Source of the DNA: Sphingomonas echinoides ATCC 14820
Lineage (GTDB): Bacteria > Pseudomonadota > Alphaproteobacteria > Sphingomonadales > Sphingomonadaceae
Reading direction: 5' to 3'
Assembly (NCBI RefSeq): GCF_000241465.1
Contig: NZ_JH584235.1
Location: 3,098,748-3,143,863 of the forward strand
DNA: 45,116 nt
A model generated the notes under the pieces. It worked only from the letters and a program-made list of their open reading frames with translations, did no database searches and had not been told where the DNA came from. Shown piece by piece: positions 1 to 8,331 of this stretch (within the stretch, counting starts at the first letter, position 1; each line of letters begins with the position of its first letter). The position numbers were made by a program, and so were the translations under genes.

Positions 1-309
1 AAATCCGGTCCGGCGTATGACGACGTTGCGCGCGGCGCGGCACGTTTTGGTTTCTTTGCCTATCCCGAGCCGATCACGGCGGCCGACGCCAACCTCAACC
101 GTGGGATCGACATCAGCGAGTTTCGCAAGGCGGCGGCGGAGCGCTTCGCGATGCTCGACAAGAAAGGCGACGGGCGGTTGACGCGCGACGAACTGCCCAA
201 ATTGTCGCCACCACCCGGCCGTGGCGGCCGTCAGGGCTGGTATGGCGGCAAGCGCCGTACCGCAGGCGGCGGCCCCGAGCCGGTCGAGCAGGCACCACCC
301 GAGCAATGA
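1..309 (+). CDS. EF-hand domain protein, C-terminal part
   Basis: Only the last 102 codons are in the window; the start lies upstream. The reading frame begins at base 1 and ends with TGA at 307-309. Two EF-hand-like calcium loops are visible. The first is DANLNRGIDISE, with Asp/Asn at the odd coordinating positions and Glu at position 12. The second is DKKGDGRLTRDE, with Asp at 1, Asp-Gly at 5-6 and Glu at 12, but Lys at position 3, so it may bind weakly. The tail is rich in Gly, Pro and Arg. Small EF-hand proteins of this kind are common in sphingomonads and usually exported; whether this one has a signal peptide cannot be seen here. Its function is unknown. Confidence 0.75.
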   Translation, partial: KSGPAYDDVARGAARFGFFAYPEPITAADANLNRGIDISEFRKAAAERFAMLDKKGDGRLTRDELPKLSPPPGRGGRQGWYGGKRRTAGGGPEPVEQAPPEQ

Positions 310-426
310 CCCTGCCAACCCCGCTCCTGCCATAACAAGCGCGGTTCGGCTTGCCAGTTTCCGTTCGCGCGATGCTATAGCGCGTCGCGGGTTTGGCGGG
401 GCGGCCGGACCCGGCAGGAGAGGGTG

Positions 427-1623
427 ATGAAGCGCGACGTACGGTTTCCCAATGCGACCGGGGTTCAACTGGCCGGGTCGCTGGAAGTCCCGCCCGCGCG
501 GATTCGCGCAGTGGCGCTGTTCGCGCATTGCTTCACCTGCACCGCGCAAAGCCATGCCGCGCGTCGCGTCAGCCTGGCGCTCGCCGAACAGGGCATTGCC
601 ACGCTGCGCTTCGATTTCACGGGCCTTGGCCAAAGCGATGGCGCGTTTGCCGACAGCCATTTCGGCGCGAATGTCGAGGATCTGGTCGCGGCGGCGGCGT
701 TCCTGGAAAGCGATGTCGGCGCACCGGCGATCCTGATCGGCCATTCGCTGGGTGGGGCAGCGGTGATTGCCGCTGCCGACCGTATCCCGTCTTCCAAGGC
801 GGTGGTGACGATCGCCGCGCCGTTCGATCCGCGCCACGTGCTGCATTTGATTCAGGGCGCGCACGACATTGCCGATACCCCGCGCGACGTGTCGATTGGC
901 GGACGACCGTTTCGCATCGGACGCGAATTTCTCACCTCGGTCGAGGGGCAGGACCAGGCGGCGCGGCTGGCGCGTTTGAAGCGGGCGTTGCTGGTGCTGC
1001 ATTCGGCCACCGATGCGACCGTCGGCGTCGAAAATGCGCGCGCCATTTTCGAGGCGGCCAAACACCCCAAGAGTTTCGTCGCGCTCGACGGGGCGGATCA
1101 TTTGCTGACCGATGCCGAACAGGCGCAATATGTCGCACAGATCATCGCCGCCTGGGTGCAGCCGTTCCTTGGGCCGGCAATGGCGATCGACGCGGTGCCC
1201 GAGGGGCATGTGCGGGTGAGTTCGACCGATGCCAAATTCGTGCAGATCGTCGAATCCTCGGGCCACAGCTTTCTTGCCGACGAACCGCTGGCGGCGGGGG
1301 GCAGCGATTACGGCCCGACGCCGTATGACTTGCTGTTGTCGGCGCTGGGCACCTGTACCGCGATGACGCTCAAGCTGATCGCGGAGAAGGAAGGCATCCC
1401 GCTCACCGGCGTTTCGGTCGTGCTCCACCACAGCCGCCGCCATGCCGATGATTGCGCTGCGGCGGCAGGCGGGCGGCCGCAAATCGAAGTGATCGAGCGG
1501 CGCATCGCCTTGCAGGGCGATCTGACCGAGGCACAGCGGATGCGGATGCTGGTCATCGCCGACAAGTGCCCGGTGCACCGCACGCTGGAGAGCAGGCCGG
1601 TGATCGAGACGCGGCTGGTTTGA
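427..1623 (+). CDS. alpha/beta-hydrolase - OsmC fusion protein
   Basis: This is a two-domain protein of 398 residues. Residues 1-255 form an alpha/beta-hydrolase with the nucleophile elbow GHSLGG (Ser107) and a late GADH segment carrying the probable catalytic His. Residues about 270-398 form an OsmC/Ohr domain with the two redox cysteines in ALGTCTAM (Cys310) and ADKCPVHR (Cys381). OsmC proteins reduce organic hydroperoxides through such a Cys pair; the hydrolase substrate is unknown. ATG 427 is chosen because AGGAG at 416-420 sits 6 nt upstream; a GTG at 424 is in frame but too close. The fusion is a known bacterial architecture and is intact here. Role in oxidative stress or detoxification is inferred. 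Confidence 0.88.
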   Translation: MKRDVRFPNATGVQLAGSLEVPPARIRAVALFAHCFTCTAQSHAARRVSLALAEQGIATLRFDFTGLGQSDGAFADSHFGANVEDLVAAAAFLESDVGAPAILIGHSLGGAAVIAAADRIPSSKAVVTIAAPFDPRHVLHLIQGAHDIADTPRDVSIGGRPFRIGREFLTSVEGQDQAARLARLKRALLVLHSATDATVGVENARAIFEAAKHPKSFVALDGADHLLTDAEQAQYVAQIIAAWVQPFLGPAMAIDAVPEGHVRVSSTDAKFVQIVESSGHSFLADEPLAAGGSDYGPTPYDLLLSALGTCTAMTLKLIAEKEGIPLTGVSVVLHHSRRHADDCAAAAGGRPQIEVIERRIALQGDLTEAQRMRMLVIADKCPVHRTLESRPVIETRLV

Positions 1624-1708
1624 TGCACGCCCCCCGCTGGACAGGGGGCGCTGCGCTGCGCAAAGCCGGGTGCGGGCATCTGGGGCCTGAGCGGAAAGAC
1701 ATGAGGCG

Positions 1709-2260
1709 ATGGCGCGGCTGATCCTGTTCAACAAGCCGTATGACGTGCTGTCGCAATTCACCGATAGCAGCATCGGTGCGGCGCGAACCACGCTGTCGGA
1801 CTTCATCGCGGTGCCGGACGTTTATCCGGCCGGGCGGCTCGACCGTGATAGCGAGGGGCTGTTGCTGCTGACCGATGACGGGCGGTTGCAGGCGCGCATT
1901 GCCGATCCGCGCTTCAAATTGCCCAAGACCTATCTCGTTCAAATCGAAGGAGAACCCGATTCCGCCAGCCTCGATCGGCTGCGGCAGGGCGTGATGTTGA
2001 AGGACGGCATCACGCGCCCGGCCGAGGTCGAGCGGATCGACCCGCCCGAGCTGTGGCCGCGCGATCCGCCAGTGCGGTTTCGCAAGAGCGTGCCCGATTG
2101 CTGGATCCGGCTGACGATCCGCGAGGGGCGCAATCGCCAGGTGCGGCGGATGACAGCGGCGGTGGGCTTCCCGACCTTGCGGCTGGTGCGCTGGAGCATA
2201 GGTGCGTGGACGCTCGATGGCTTGGCACCGGGGACGTGGCGCGAAGCGCCGGTGGGGTAA
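1709..2260 (+). CDS. rluE: 23S rRNA pseudouridine synthase, RluE-type
   Basis: A 183-residue protein of the RsuA/RluB/E/F family without an N-terminal S4 domain, which together with its length points to the RluE group (pseudouridine at U2457 of 23S rRNA in E. coli). It opens with [14 protein letters not shown]. The catalytic aspartate is in [15 protein letters not shown] (Asp45), and the late motif [11 protein letters not shown] is typical. It is likely cytoplasmic and acts on the ribosome. The gene follows the OsmC fusion in the same direction after 85 bp; a GC-rich inverted repeat (GCCCCC/GGGGGC, about 1629-1649) lies between them. Exact target specificity is inferred from family. Confidence 0.87.
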   Translation: MARLILFNKPYDVLSQFTDSSIGAARTTLSDFIAVPDVYPAGRLDRDSEGLLLLTDDGRLQARIADPRFKLPKTYLVQIEGEPDSASLDRLRQGVMLKDGITRPAEVERIDPPELWPRDPPVRFRKSVPDCWIRLTIREGRNRQVRRMTAAVGFPTLRLVRWSIGAWTLDGLAPGTWREAPVG

Positions 2261-2269
2261 GCCGGGGGT

Positions 2270-3466
2270 TTACACGATTTCGAACAGACCCGCCGCGCCC
2301 ATGCCGCCTGCGGTGCACATCGACACCACCACCCAGCGCACCCCGCGCTTGCGCCCTTCGATCAGCGCGTGGCCGACGAGGCGCGATCCGGTCATGCCGA
2401 AGGGGTGGCCGATCGCGATCGCGCCGCCATTGACGTTGAAACGATCGGGATCGATGCCGAGCATGTCGCGGCAATACAGGCATTGCGAGGCGAAGGCTTC
2501 GTTGAGTTCCCACAGGCCGATGTCCTCGACCGACAGCCCGGCACGGGCGAGCAATTTGGGAATAGCGAAGACCGGGCCGATGCCCATTTCATCGGGCGCG
2601 CAGCCGGCCGCCTGGAAACCGCGATACAGGCCCAGCACCTCGCGCCCCTCGGCGAGGGCCGTCGCATGGTCCATCACGATCTGCGCGGAGGCACCGTCGG
2701 ACAATTGGCTGGCATTGCCCGCCGTCACATGCTGGCCGGGGCCGGAAAAGTCGCCGCCGGGCCACACCGTCTTCAATCCCGCCAGTGCCTCCACCGTCGT
2801 GCCCGCGCGAATGCCTTCGTCCTGTGCGAGCGTCACGGTCTCGCTGCCGGTGCGGTTGCCCTCTTTGTCAAACAGCGCTTTTTCAACGGTAATCGGCGCG
2901 ATCTCTTCGCGGAACGCCCCGGCTTCGAGCCCGCGCGCCGCGCGCTGCTGGCTTTGCGCGGCATAGGCATCCTGCGCGGCGCGGCTGATGCCATAGCGCT
3001 CGGCGACGATCTCGGCGGTCTCGATCATCGGCACATAGGCCGCCGGTTCGCGCGCCACCACTGATTGGTTGATGTAACGCGGCGCATCCTTGGTGACGGT
3101 GAGGCTGATCGACTCCATGCCACCCGCCAACGCCACGTCGATTTCGTTGCAGACGATGCTGCGCGCGGCCAGCGCGATCGCGGTAAGCCCCGAGCCGCAT
3201 TTGCGGTCGAGCGTGAAAGCGGGGACGCTCTCGGGCAAGCCCGCCGCGAAGGTCGCCATGCGCCCGGCATTGCCGCCCTGGCTGCCCCATTGATTGCCGA
3301 CGCCCCAGAAAATCTCGTCGATGCGCACCGGATCGATGCCTGCACGCTCGACCGCAGCGTTCATCACATGCGCCGCGAGCACCGGTGCTTCGGTCGCGTT
3401 GAACGCGCCGCGATAGGCCTTGCCGATCGGGGTACGGGCGGTGGAGACGATCGCGGCTTCACGCAT
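2270..3466 (-). CDS. acetyl-CoA acyltransferase (thiolase)
   Basis: A 398-residue thiolase. The acyl-accepting cysteine lies in DRKCGSG (Cys90). The catalytic histidine is in [10 protein letters not shown] (near 354) and the second cysteine in CTAGGMG (near 384). The GGMES motif is also present. It performs thiolytic cleavage of 3-ketoacyl-CoA, or the reverse condensation, in the cytoplasm; chain-length preference cannot be read. The start is set at [10 protein letters not shown] (3464-3466) because this is the conserved thiolase N-terminus; the frame runs 25 codons further upstream without family similarity. The gene is convergent with rluE (9 bp between stops) and divergent from the response regulator at 3594. 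Confidence 0.9.
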   Translation of the reverse strand: MREAAIVSTARTPIGKAYRGAFNATEAPVLAAHVMNAAVERAGIDPVRIDEIFWGVGNQWGSQGGNAGRMATFAAGLPESVPAFTLDRKCGSGLTAIALAARSIVCNEIDVALAGGMESISLTVTKDAPRYINQSVVAREPAAYVPMIETAEIVAERYGISRAAQDAYAAQSQQRAARGLEAGAFREEIAPITVEKALFDKEGNRTGSETVTLAQDEGIRAGTTVEALAGLKTVWPGGDFSGPGQHVTAGNASQLSDGASAQIVMDHATALAEGREVLGLYRGFQAAGCAPDEMGIGPVFAIPKLLARAGLSVEDIGLWELNEAFASQCLYCRDMLGIDPDRFNVNGGAIAIGHPFGMTGSRLVGHALIEGRKRGVRWVVVSMCTAGGMGAAGLFEIV

Positions 3467-3593
3467 GGCAGATGCTTTCGAGCTTTGGGTATGGAAAGAA
3501 GGTGTAGAGCCTGCACGCTTTCTCCACAAGCGCCGGATCATGCGTGGACGCGCCGAACGCTACACGGTTGACCGGTCGCATCCCGGAGCCACA

Positions 3594-4286
3594 ATGACAC
3601 GCATGAGCCATATCCTGATCGTCGATGACGACCCGCATATCCGCGACTTGCTCGCCTTCGCGCTGGGCAAGGCGGGGATGAGCGTCGCCGAAGCGAGCGA
3701 CGGCGAGGATGCGCAAGCCGCGATCGCGCGGCGCATGCCCGATCTGATGGTGCTCGACATCAACATGCCACGCCTGAACGGGCTCGATCTGTGCCGGATG
3801 CTCCGCGCCGAGGGTGGGGCGGGGGCGGCGCTGCCGATTCTGTTCCTGTCCTCGCGCGATGACGAGATCGACCGCATCGTCGGGATCGAGATTGGCGGCG
3901 ACGATTATGTGGTGAAGCCATTCTCACCGCGCGAAGTGGTGGCGCGCGTCGGCGCGATTTTGAAACGCGGTACGCGCGCGGCGGTGGGGGCGACGACGGT
4001 CACGCACAACCGGCTGACGCTCGACACCGATGGCTGGGAGGCGCGCTGGGACGAGGTGCCGGTCGCGCTGACCGCGACCGAATTTCAGTTGCTGCTGCTG
4101 TTCGCGACCAGCCCGGCCAAGGTGTTCTCGCGCGATGCGATTATCGACCGGCTGCACGGGCCGGGCTTTGCCATCACCGATCGCACGATCGACAGCCATG
4201 TGCGCAACTTGCGCGGCAAGTTTCCGGGTGTCGATCTGGTCGAGACGCGCGCCGGGATCGGCTATCGCATCGGTCGTTGTGCGTGA
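3594..4286 (+). CDS. OmpR-family response regulator
   Basis: A 230-residue two-component regulator. The receiver domain has the acidic pair in IVDDDPH, the phosphorylation site in LMVLDINMPRLNG, and the conserved lysine in VVKPFSP. The C-terminal half is a winged-helix DNA-binding domain (LTATEFQLLLLF...TIDSHVRNLRGKF). GGAG at 3585-3588 gives 5-nt spacing to ATG 3594; the ATG at 3603 would be 14 nt away. It is co-transcribed with the kinase that follows, their coding regions overlapping at GTGA. Signal and target genes are unknown; the divergent thiolase is one possible target by position only. Confidence 0.88.
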   Translation: MTRMSHILIVDDDPHIRDLLAFALGKAGMSVAEASDGEDAQAAIARRMPDLMVLDINMPRLNGLDLCRMLRAEGGAGAALPILFLSSRDDEIDRIVGIEIGGDDYVVKPFSPREVVARVGAILKRGTRAAVGATTVTHNRLTLDTDGWEARWDEVPVALTATEFQLLLLFATSPAKVFSRDAIIDRLHGPGFAITDRTIDSHVRNLRGKFPGVDLVETRAGIGYRIGRCA

Positions 4287-5848
4287 TCGGCTGGCTGAAG
4301 GCGCTGGCCAAGGCGCATTGGCCGCGCCTGCATCTGAGTGCGATCTTGTTTGGCACCTTGCTGCTGGTGGCGTCACTGCCCGGTGTCGCGGCACTGTCGC
4401 TGCGCGTGTATGAAAACACGCTTGTTCAGCAGACCGAATCCGAACTGATCGCGCAAAGCGTGGTGCTGGCGGCGGCGTATAAGGCGGCGTGGTACGATGC
4501 CGCGCACGCGCCGCAGCCCGATCCTTCGTCCCGCCCGCTCGCGCCCGAAGCGCCTGCGATCGATTTGCGCACCATGCCGGTGCTGCCGCGCGCGCCGGGC
4601 GGGGTGCGAGCCGGCGCGGCCGATCCGCACGCGCTGCAGGTGGCGGCGCGGTTGCGGCCGATGGTCGGCGATGCGGTGGCGGTGACGCTGACCGGAACGC
4701 GGTTGTTGGATGCGCAGGGCATTGTCGTGCTGGGGCGCGGCGATGCCGGACAGGGGCTTGCCGGGCTGGCCGAAGTCCGCGCGGCGCTGGCCGGGCACAG
4801 CGCGACCGTGTTGCGCGAACGCAGCGCCGCCGAAATGGCCGATTGGCGCGCCGCGCTCAGCCGCGCTTATGCGATCCGCGTGCATCATGCCCGCCCGGTG
4901 ATCGCCGATGGCAAGGTGATTGGCGTGGTGATGGTGACGCGATCGCCGCGCGGGCTGTTCATCGGCATCTGGCAGGACCGTTTCGCGATAGTGCTGGGCG
5001 CCGGGCTCATTTTCCTGACGCTGCTGGTGCTGGCAGGGTTGTTGTCGCGCGGCATTGCGCGGCCGATCACGGCGCTGGCGCGCGCCAGCGAGGAGGTCGC
5101 GCGCGGTGTGCCGGTGGTGCCCGAAACGCCGGTGACCGCCGCGATCGAGATCGCGCAGCTCTATGACAATTTCCGCGCAATGGCCGAGCGGATCGAGCGC
5201 CGCCAACGCTATTTGCGCGATGTCGCGGCGGCGGTGGCGCACGAGTTCAAGACCCCGATCGCGGGGATTCGCGGGGCACTGGAACTGCTCGACGAGCATG
5301 GCGCGGCGATGAGTACGGCCGAGCGCGCGCGTTTTATCGGCAATGCGACGGCGGATGCCGATCGCTTGGCGCGACTGGTGCAGCGGTTGCTGGACCTGGC
5401 GCGCGCCGACATGGCGACGATCGATGCGGATGCGCGCGCCGATATCGTTGCGGCGGCGCGGCGCGTGGCCGATTCCTTTCGAGGGGAAGGCTTTGCGGTC
5501 GAGGTGCAGGCGGGTGCCGTGGCCGAGGCGCGGGTGACGAGTGCTGCGATCGAGACGATCCTGGAAACGGTCGTTGAAAATGCGCGGCAGGCGGGGGCTT
5601 CGCTGGTGACGATCCGGGTTGAAGGCATTGGCGGCGTGCGGCTGACGGTGGCGGACGACGGGCCGGGAATCGCGGCGGCGGATATCGAGCGCATCTTCGA
5701 GCCGTTCTTCACCGGGCGGCGCGAGGAAGGCGGCGCCGGCCTTGGCCTCGCCATTGCGCGCTCCTTGCTGGCGGCGAGCGGCGGCACGATCGTTGCCGAA
5801 CCGGTGGCGGCGGGGGCGTGCTTTCGGATCTGCCTCCTGCGCGCTTGA
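4283..5848 (+). CDS. membrane sensor histidine kinase
   Basis: A 521-residue kinase, partner of the preceding regulator. It shows an N-terminal membrane segment (FGTLLLVASLPGVAAL), an extracytoplasmic sensor region of about 200 residues, and a second membrane segment (IVLGAGLIFLTLLVLAGLL). A HAMP linker (RGIARPITALARASEEV) follows, then the H-box VAHEFKTPIAG (His320) and an ATPase domain with VADDGPGIAAAD and GAGLGLAIA. GTG 4283 is chosen because it overlaps the regulator's TGA as GTGA; an in-frame TTG lies at 4277. The overlap implies translational coupling. The layout resembles CreC-like kinases but the sensed signal cannot be inferred. Confidence 0.86.
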   Translation: MIGWLKALAKAHWPRLHLSAILFGTLLLVASLPGVAALSLRVYENTLVQQTESELIAQSVVLAAAYKAAWYDAAHAPQPDPSSRPLAPEAPAIDLRTMPVLPRAPGGVRAGAADPHALQVAARLRPMVGDAVAVTLTGTRLLDAQGIVVLGRGDAGQGLAGLAEVRAALAGHSATVLRERSAAEMADWRAALSRAYAIRVHHARPVIADGKVIGVVMVTRSPRGLFIGIWQDRFAIVLGAGLIFLTLLVLAGLLSRGIARPITALARASEEVARGVPVVPETPVTAAIEIAQLYDNFRAMAERIERRQRYLRDVAAAVAHEFKTPIAGIRGALELLDEHGAAMSTAERARFIGNATADADRLARLVQRLLDLARADMATIDADARADIVAAARRVADSFRGEGFAVEVQAGAVAEARVTSAAIETILETVVENARQAGASLVTIRVEGIGGVRLTVADDGPGIAAADIERIFEPFFTGRREEGGAGLGLAIARSLLAASGGTIVAEPVAAGACFRICLLRA

Positions 5849-5863
5849 GGGGGGCGGCTGCGA

Positions 5864-6372
5864 AAAAGGGTTTTCACGCGAAGGCGCGAAAGCGCGAAGA
5901 TTAAAGAGAGATGGTTCGCGCGGAGACGCGGAGGCGCGGAGAGGTTGGATTCGGGTCTGATGTCGGGAGACCAAAGGGGCGCTTGGGGAGCGCTGCGCGC
6001 TCGTTTTTCTGCTCTTTCTTCTCTCCGCGCCTCCGCGGCTCCGCGTGAGACACCTTCTTCCTTCGTGCCTTTGTGGCTTTGTGCGAGAAAATTTCCGCGC
6101 GCCGGCGGCACTGGTCGGTGGGGCACTTGAGCGTTGGGGAGAAGGGGTGTTCGCACAAAGCCACCAAGCCACGAAGCCACGAAGAGGAAGAAGATATTTT
6201 CGCGCAGAGGCGCAGAGGACGCGGAGGGGATATGCTCGGGGCTGATGCCGGGAGACCCAGAGCGCGTTTGGGGAGCGCTGTCGCGCTCATTTGTGCTCTC
6301 TCCTTTTCCTCTGCGCCTCTGCGCGGAAAAACCTTCTTCGTGTCTTCGCGGCTTCGCGTGGAAACCCTTTTC
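5864..6372. repeat. cluster of octamer-armed hairpins
   Basis: This fills most of the 570-bp spacer between the kinase and the flavoprotein; I see no gene in it. Arms built of about three 8-nt units pair as inverted repeats. The outer pair is 5864-5900 with 6335-6372. Inside it are 5914-5944 with 6017-6051, 6056-6086 with 6150-6192, and 6197-6226 with 6302-6330. Units vary by hairpin: CGCGGAGR, CACGAAGC or CACAAAGC, CGCAGAGG, and CGCGAAGR. The loops of the second and fourth hairpins are diverged copies of each other (about 5957-6014 and 6242-6299, sharing CGGGAGACC and TGGGGAGCGCTG). Dispersed repeats of this style are widespread in bacteria; their function is not established. Confidence 0.85.
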
Positions 6373-6419
6373 CTCGCCTGCCCCAGAGATATTTCCGCAA
6401 AAGCGTGTAGAGCCGCCCG

Positions 6420-7598
6420 ATGACGACCTCTTGTTACGACACCATCATCCTGGGCGCGGGCGCTGCTGGCCTGATGTGCGCCGCCACCGCCGGACAACGC
6501 GGACGCCGCGTGCTGCTGATCGATCATGCAGAGGCGATCGGTAAGAAGATCCTGATTTCGGGCGGCGGGCGGTGTAATTTCACCAACCTCCACACCGCCG
6601 CCGACCGTTATCTCTCGGCCAACCTGCATTTCGCCAAATCGGCGCTGGGGCGCTACAGCGCTGCCGATTTCATCGCCTTGGTCGACAGGCACGGCATCGC
6701 CTGGCACGAAAAGACGCTGGGGCAATTGTTCTGCGACGGCTCGGCCAAGCAGATCGTCGCGATGCTGCAGGACGAATGCGATCGGGGCGGGGTGGAGATC
6801 GCGCTAGGCGCGGCGATCAGCGACGTGGCGCATGGCGACGGGCAGTATCGCGTCACCTTCGGTACTCGCAGCGCCAGCGCGCCCGCTTTGGTGATCGCGA
6901 CGGGTGGCCCATCGATCCCGCAAATGGGCGCGACCGGCTTTGCGTATGATCTGGCGCGGCGCTTCGGGCTGAAGGTGGTCGAGCCGCGCCCGGCTTTGGT
7001 GCCGCTGACGCTGGGGGGCGAGGAGACGCTGTTCCGCGCGCTGTCGGGGGTGGCGGCGGAGGTGGTCGCGCGCGTTGGCAAGACGCGTTTTCGCGAGGCG
7101 GCGTTGTTCACGCATAAGGGGCTGAGCGGCCCGGCGATCCTGCAAATCTCGTCTTACTGGCGGCATGGCGAGCCGGTCGCGATCGATTTCCTGCCCGCGC
7201 TGAAACCGGGCTGGCTGGTGGCGGCCAAGCATGCGCGGCCGCGCGTGTCGCTGGCCTCGGCTCTGTCCAACCATTTGCCGGGGCGGCTGGCCGAAACGCT
7301 CGCCGACCGGCTCGGCATCGAGGGCGAATTGGGCGCGGCGACCGACAAAGCGGTCGAGGCGGCGGCGCGGCAACTGGCCGACTGGGCGTTCACGCCGAAT
7401 GGCACCGAGGGCTTTGCCAAGGCCGAGGTGACGGCGGGCGGAATTTCGACCGCGGAATTGTCGTCCCAGACGATGGAAGCGCGCAAGGTGCCGGGGCTGT
7501 ATGCGATTGGCGAGGCGGTCGATGTGACGGGGTGGCTTGGCGGGTATAACTTCCAATGGGCCTGGGCGAGCGGCTGGGCGGCCGGGATGGTGGTTTAA
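6420..7598 (+). CDS. BaiN/HI0933-family FAD-dependent oxidoreductase
   Basis: A 392-residue flavoprotein. The N-terminal dinucleotide-binding loop is IILGAGAAGLMCA. The family-typical segments GKKILISGGGRCNFTN, ATGGPSIPQMGATG and FTHKGLSGPAILQIS are all present. The C-terminal FAD contact region ends in GEAVDVTGWLGGYNFQWA. Members of this family (YhiN, HI0933, BaiN) are cytoplasmic NAD(P)/FAD oxidoreductases whose physiological substrate is mostly unknown; BaiN of clostridia acts on bile acids, which should not be transferred here. The gene stands alone after the hairpin cluster and before the DUF559 unit. ATG 6420 has no clear ribosome binding site. Confidence 0.87.
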   Translation: MTTSCYDTIILGAGAAGLMCAATAGQRGRRVLLIDHAEAIGKKILISGGGRCNFTNLHTAADRYLSANLHFAKSALGRYSAADFIALVDRHGIAWHEKTLGQLFCDGSAKQIVAMLQDECDRGGVEIALGAAISDVAHGDGQYRVTFGTRSASAPALVIATGGPSIPQMGATGFAYDLARRFGLKVVEPRPALVPLTLGGEETLFRALSGVAAEVVARVGKTRFREAALFTHKGLSGPAILQISSYWRHGEPVAIDFLPALKPGWLVAAKHARPRVSLASALSNHLPGRLAETLADRLGIEGELGAATDKAVEAAARQLADWAFTPNGTEGFAKAEVTAGGISTAELSSQTMEARKVPGLYAIGEAVDVTGWLGGYNFQWAWASGWAAGMVV

Positions 7599-7632
7599 GG
7601 TCGGGCGTTGGTCGGCGTTGCGTAATACGGCA

Positions 7633-7738
7633 GGCCGACCCACCCCCAACCCCTCCCTTTCAGGGAGGGGAGGAAGAAGTGGAGGAACGCTTTCCTCCCC
7701 TCCCTGGAAGGGAGGGGGCGGGGGTGGGTTGCTCTCCG
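7633..7738. repeat. palindromic repeat, left copy flanking DUF559 gene
   Basis: A GC-rich inverted repeat. The left part reads ACCCACCCCCAACCCCTCCC, then CAGGGAGGGGAGGA; the right part, 7693-7738, is CCTCCCCTCCCTGG, then AAGGGAGGGG and GGGGGTGGGTTGCTCTCCG. A near-identical copy in the same orientation lies at 8103-8200, on the far side of the DUF559 gene. The unit belongs to a family of dispersed extragenic palindromes; a related single hairpin is at 32565-32586. Confidence 0.85.
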
Positions 7739-7763
7739 CATCGCGGGAGGCCAGTTTCTTGCG

Positions 7764-8153
7764 ATGCCGCGCGTTCCGCCTGAAATGACTCGCCGCGCGC
7801 GGGCGCTGCGCACGAACGCGACCGAGGCGGAGCGGCTGGTGTGGGTACGTGTGCGGAGCTACCGGCCGCGCTTTACGCGGCAATTGGTGGTCAGGCGGTA
7901 TATCCTTGATCTCGCCTGTCGTGAGGCACGGCTGGCGGTGGAGTTTGATGGCAGCCAGCATTGCGACTCGTCTTATGATGTCGAGCGCACGGCGTTCTTG
8001 GAAAGCGTCGGGTGGCGCGTGTTGCGGTTCTGGAATTCGGATGTGGTCGAAAATCCGGACGGGGTGGCGGAGGCGATTTTGAATGAGGTCGCGCTTCGCT
8101 GTAGGCCGACCCACCCCCAACCCCTCCCTTCCAGGGAGGGGAGGAGGAAATAG
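7764..8153 (+). CDS. DUF559 endonuclease-like protein (Vsr fold)
   Basis: A 129-residue protein with the DUF559 signature. It has an N-terminal helix RARALRTNATEAERLVW, the core RYILDLACREARLAVEFDG with candidate metal ligands Asp and Glu, then SQH, and a C-terminal block GWRVLRFWNSDVVENPDGV. The family shares the Vsr-like PD-(D/E)XK nuclease fold; biological role is unknown. The last 15 or so residues (PTHPQPLPSREGRRK) are encoded by the downstream palindrome, and the stop codon lies inside it. The gene is thus bounded by two same-orientation copies of one repeat. An in-frame ATG at 7785 is an alternative start. Activity is inferred from family only. Confidence 0.8.
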   Translation: MPRVPPEMTRRARALRTNATEAERLVWVRVRSYRPRFTRQLVVRRYILDLACREARLAVEFDGSQHCDSSYDVERTAFLESVGWRVLRFWNSDVVENPDGVAEAILNEVALRCRPTHPQPLPSREGRRK

Positions 8154-8200
8154 TATCTCCCCTCCCTGGAAGGGAGGGGCTGGGGGTGGGTTGCTCTCCG
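8103..8200. repeat. palindromic repeat, right copy flanking DUF559 gene
   Basis: Second copy of the repeat at 7633-7738, same orientation. The left part shares GGCCGACCCACCCCCAACC and CCAGGGAGGGGAGGA; the right part shares CCTCCCTGGAAGGGAGGGG and GGGGGTGGGTTGCTCTCCG. It encodes the C-terminus and stop of the DUF559 protein (stop at 8151-8153). The inner loop (GAAATAGTATCTC) differs from the left copy. Confidence 0.85.
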
Positions 8201-8331
8201 TAGTGTGCAGCGCCCGCCACCCGAAAACCCGCCCGAATGATACCAATTGCACACCCCCCGTGCATTTCCCGCACACCCGTGCTAAGCGCTCGCTTTGGCG
8301 TGCGCCCCCGCCGCCCCAGATCCGGAATATC

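Noticed and set aside
5872..6370. CRISPR array or tandem repeat locus in the spacer before 6420
   Set aside because: The repeats are 8-nt units in hairpin arms, not regularly spaced direct repeats with unique spacers, and no cas gene is present.
8083..8331. Upstream extension of the helicase reading frame
   Set aside because: It is encoded by the palindromic repeat and non-conserved sequence; the family N-terminus begins at 8332.
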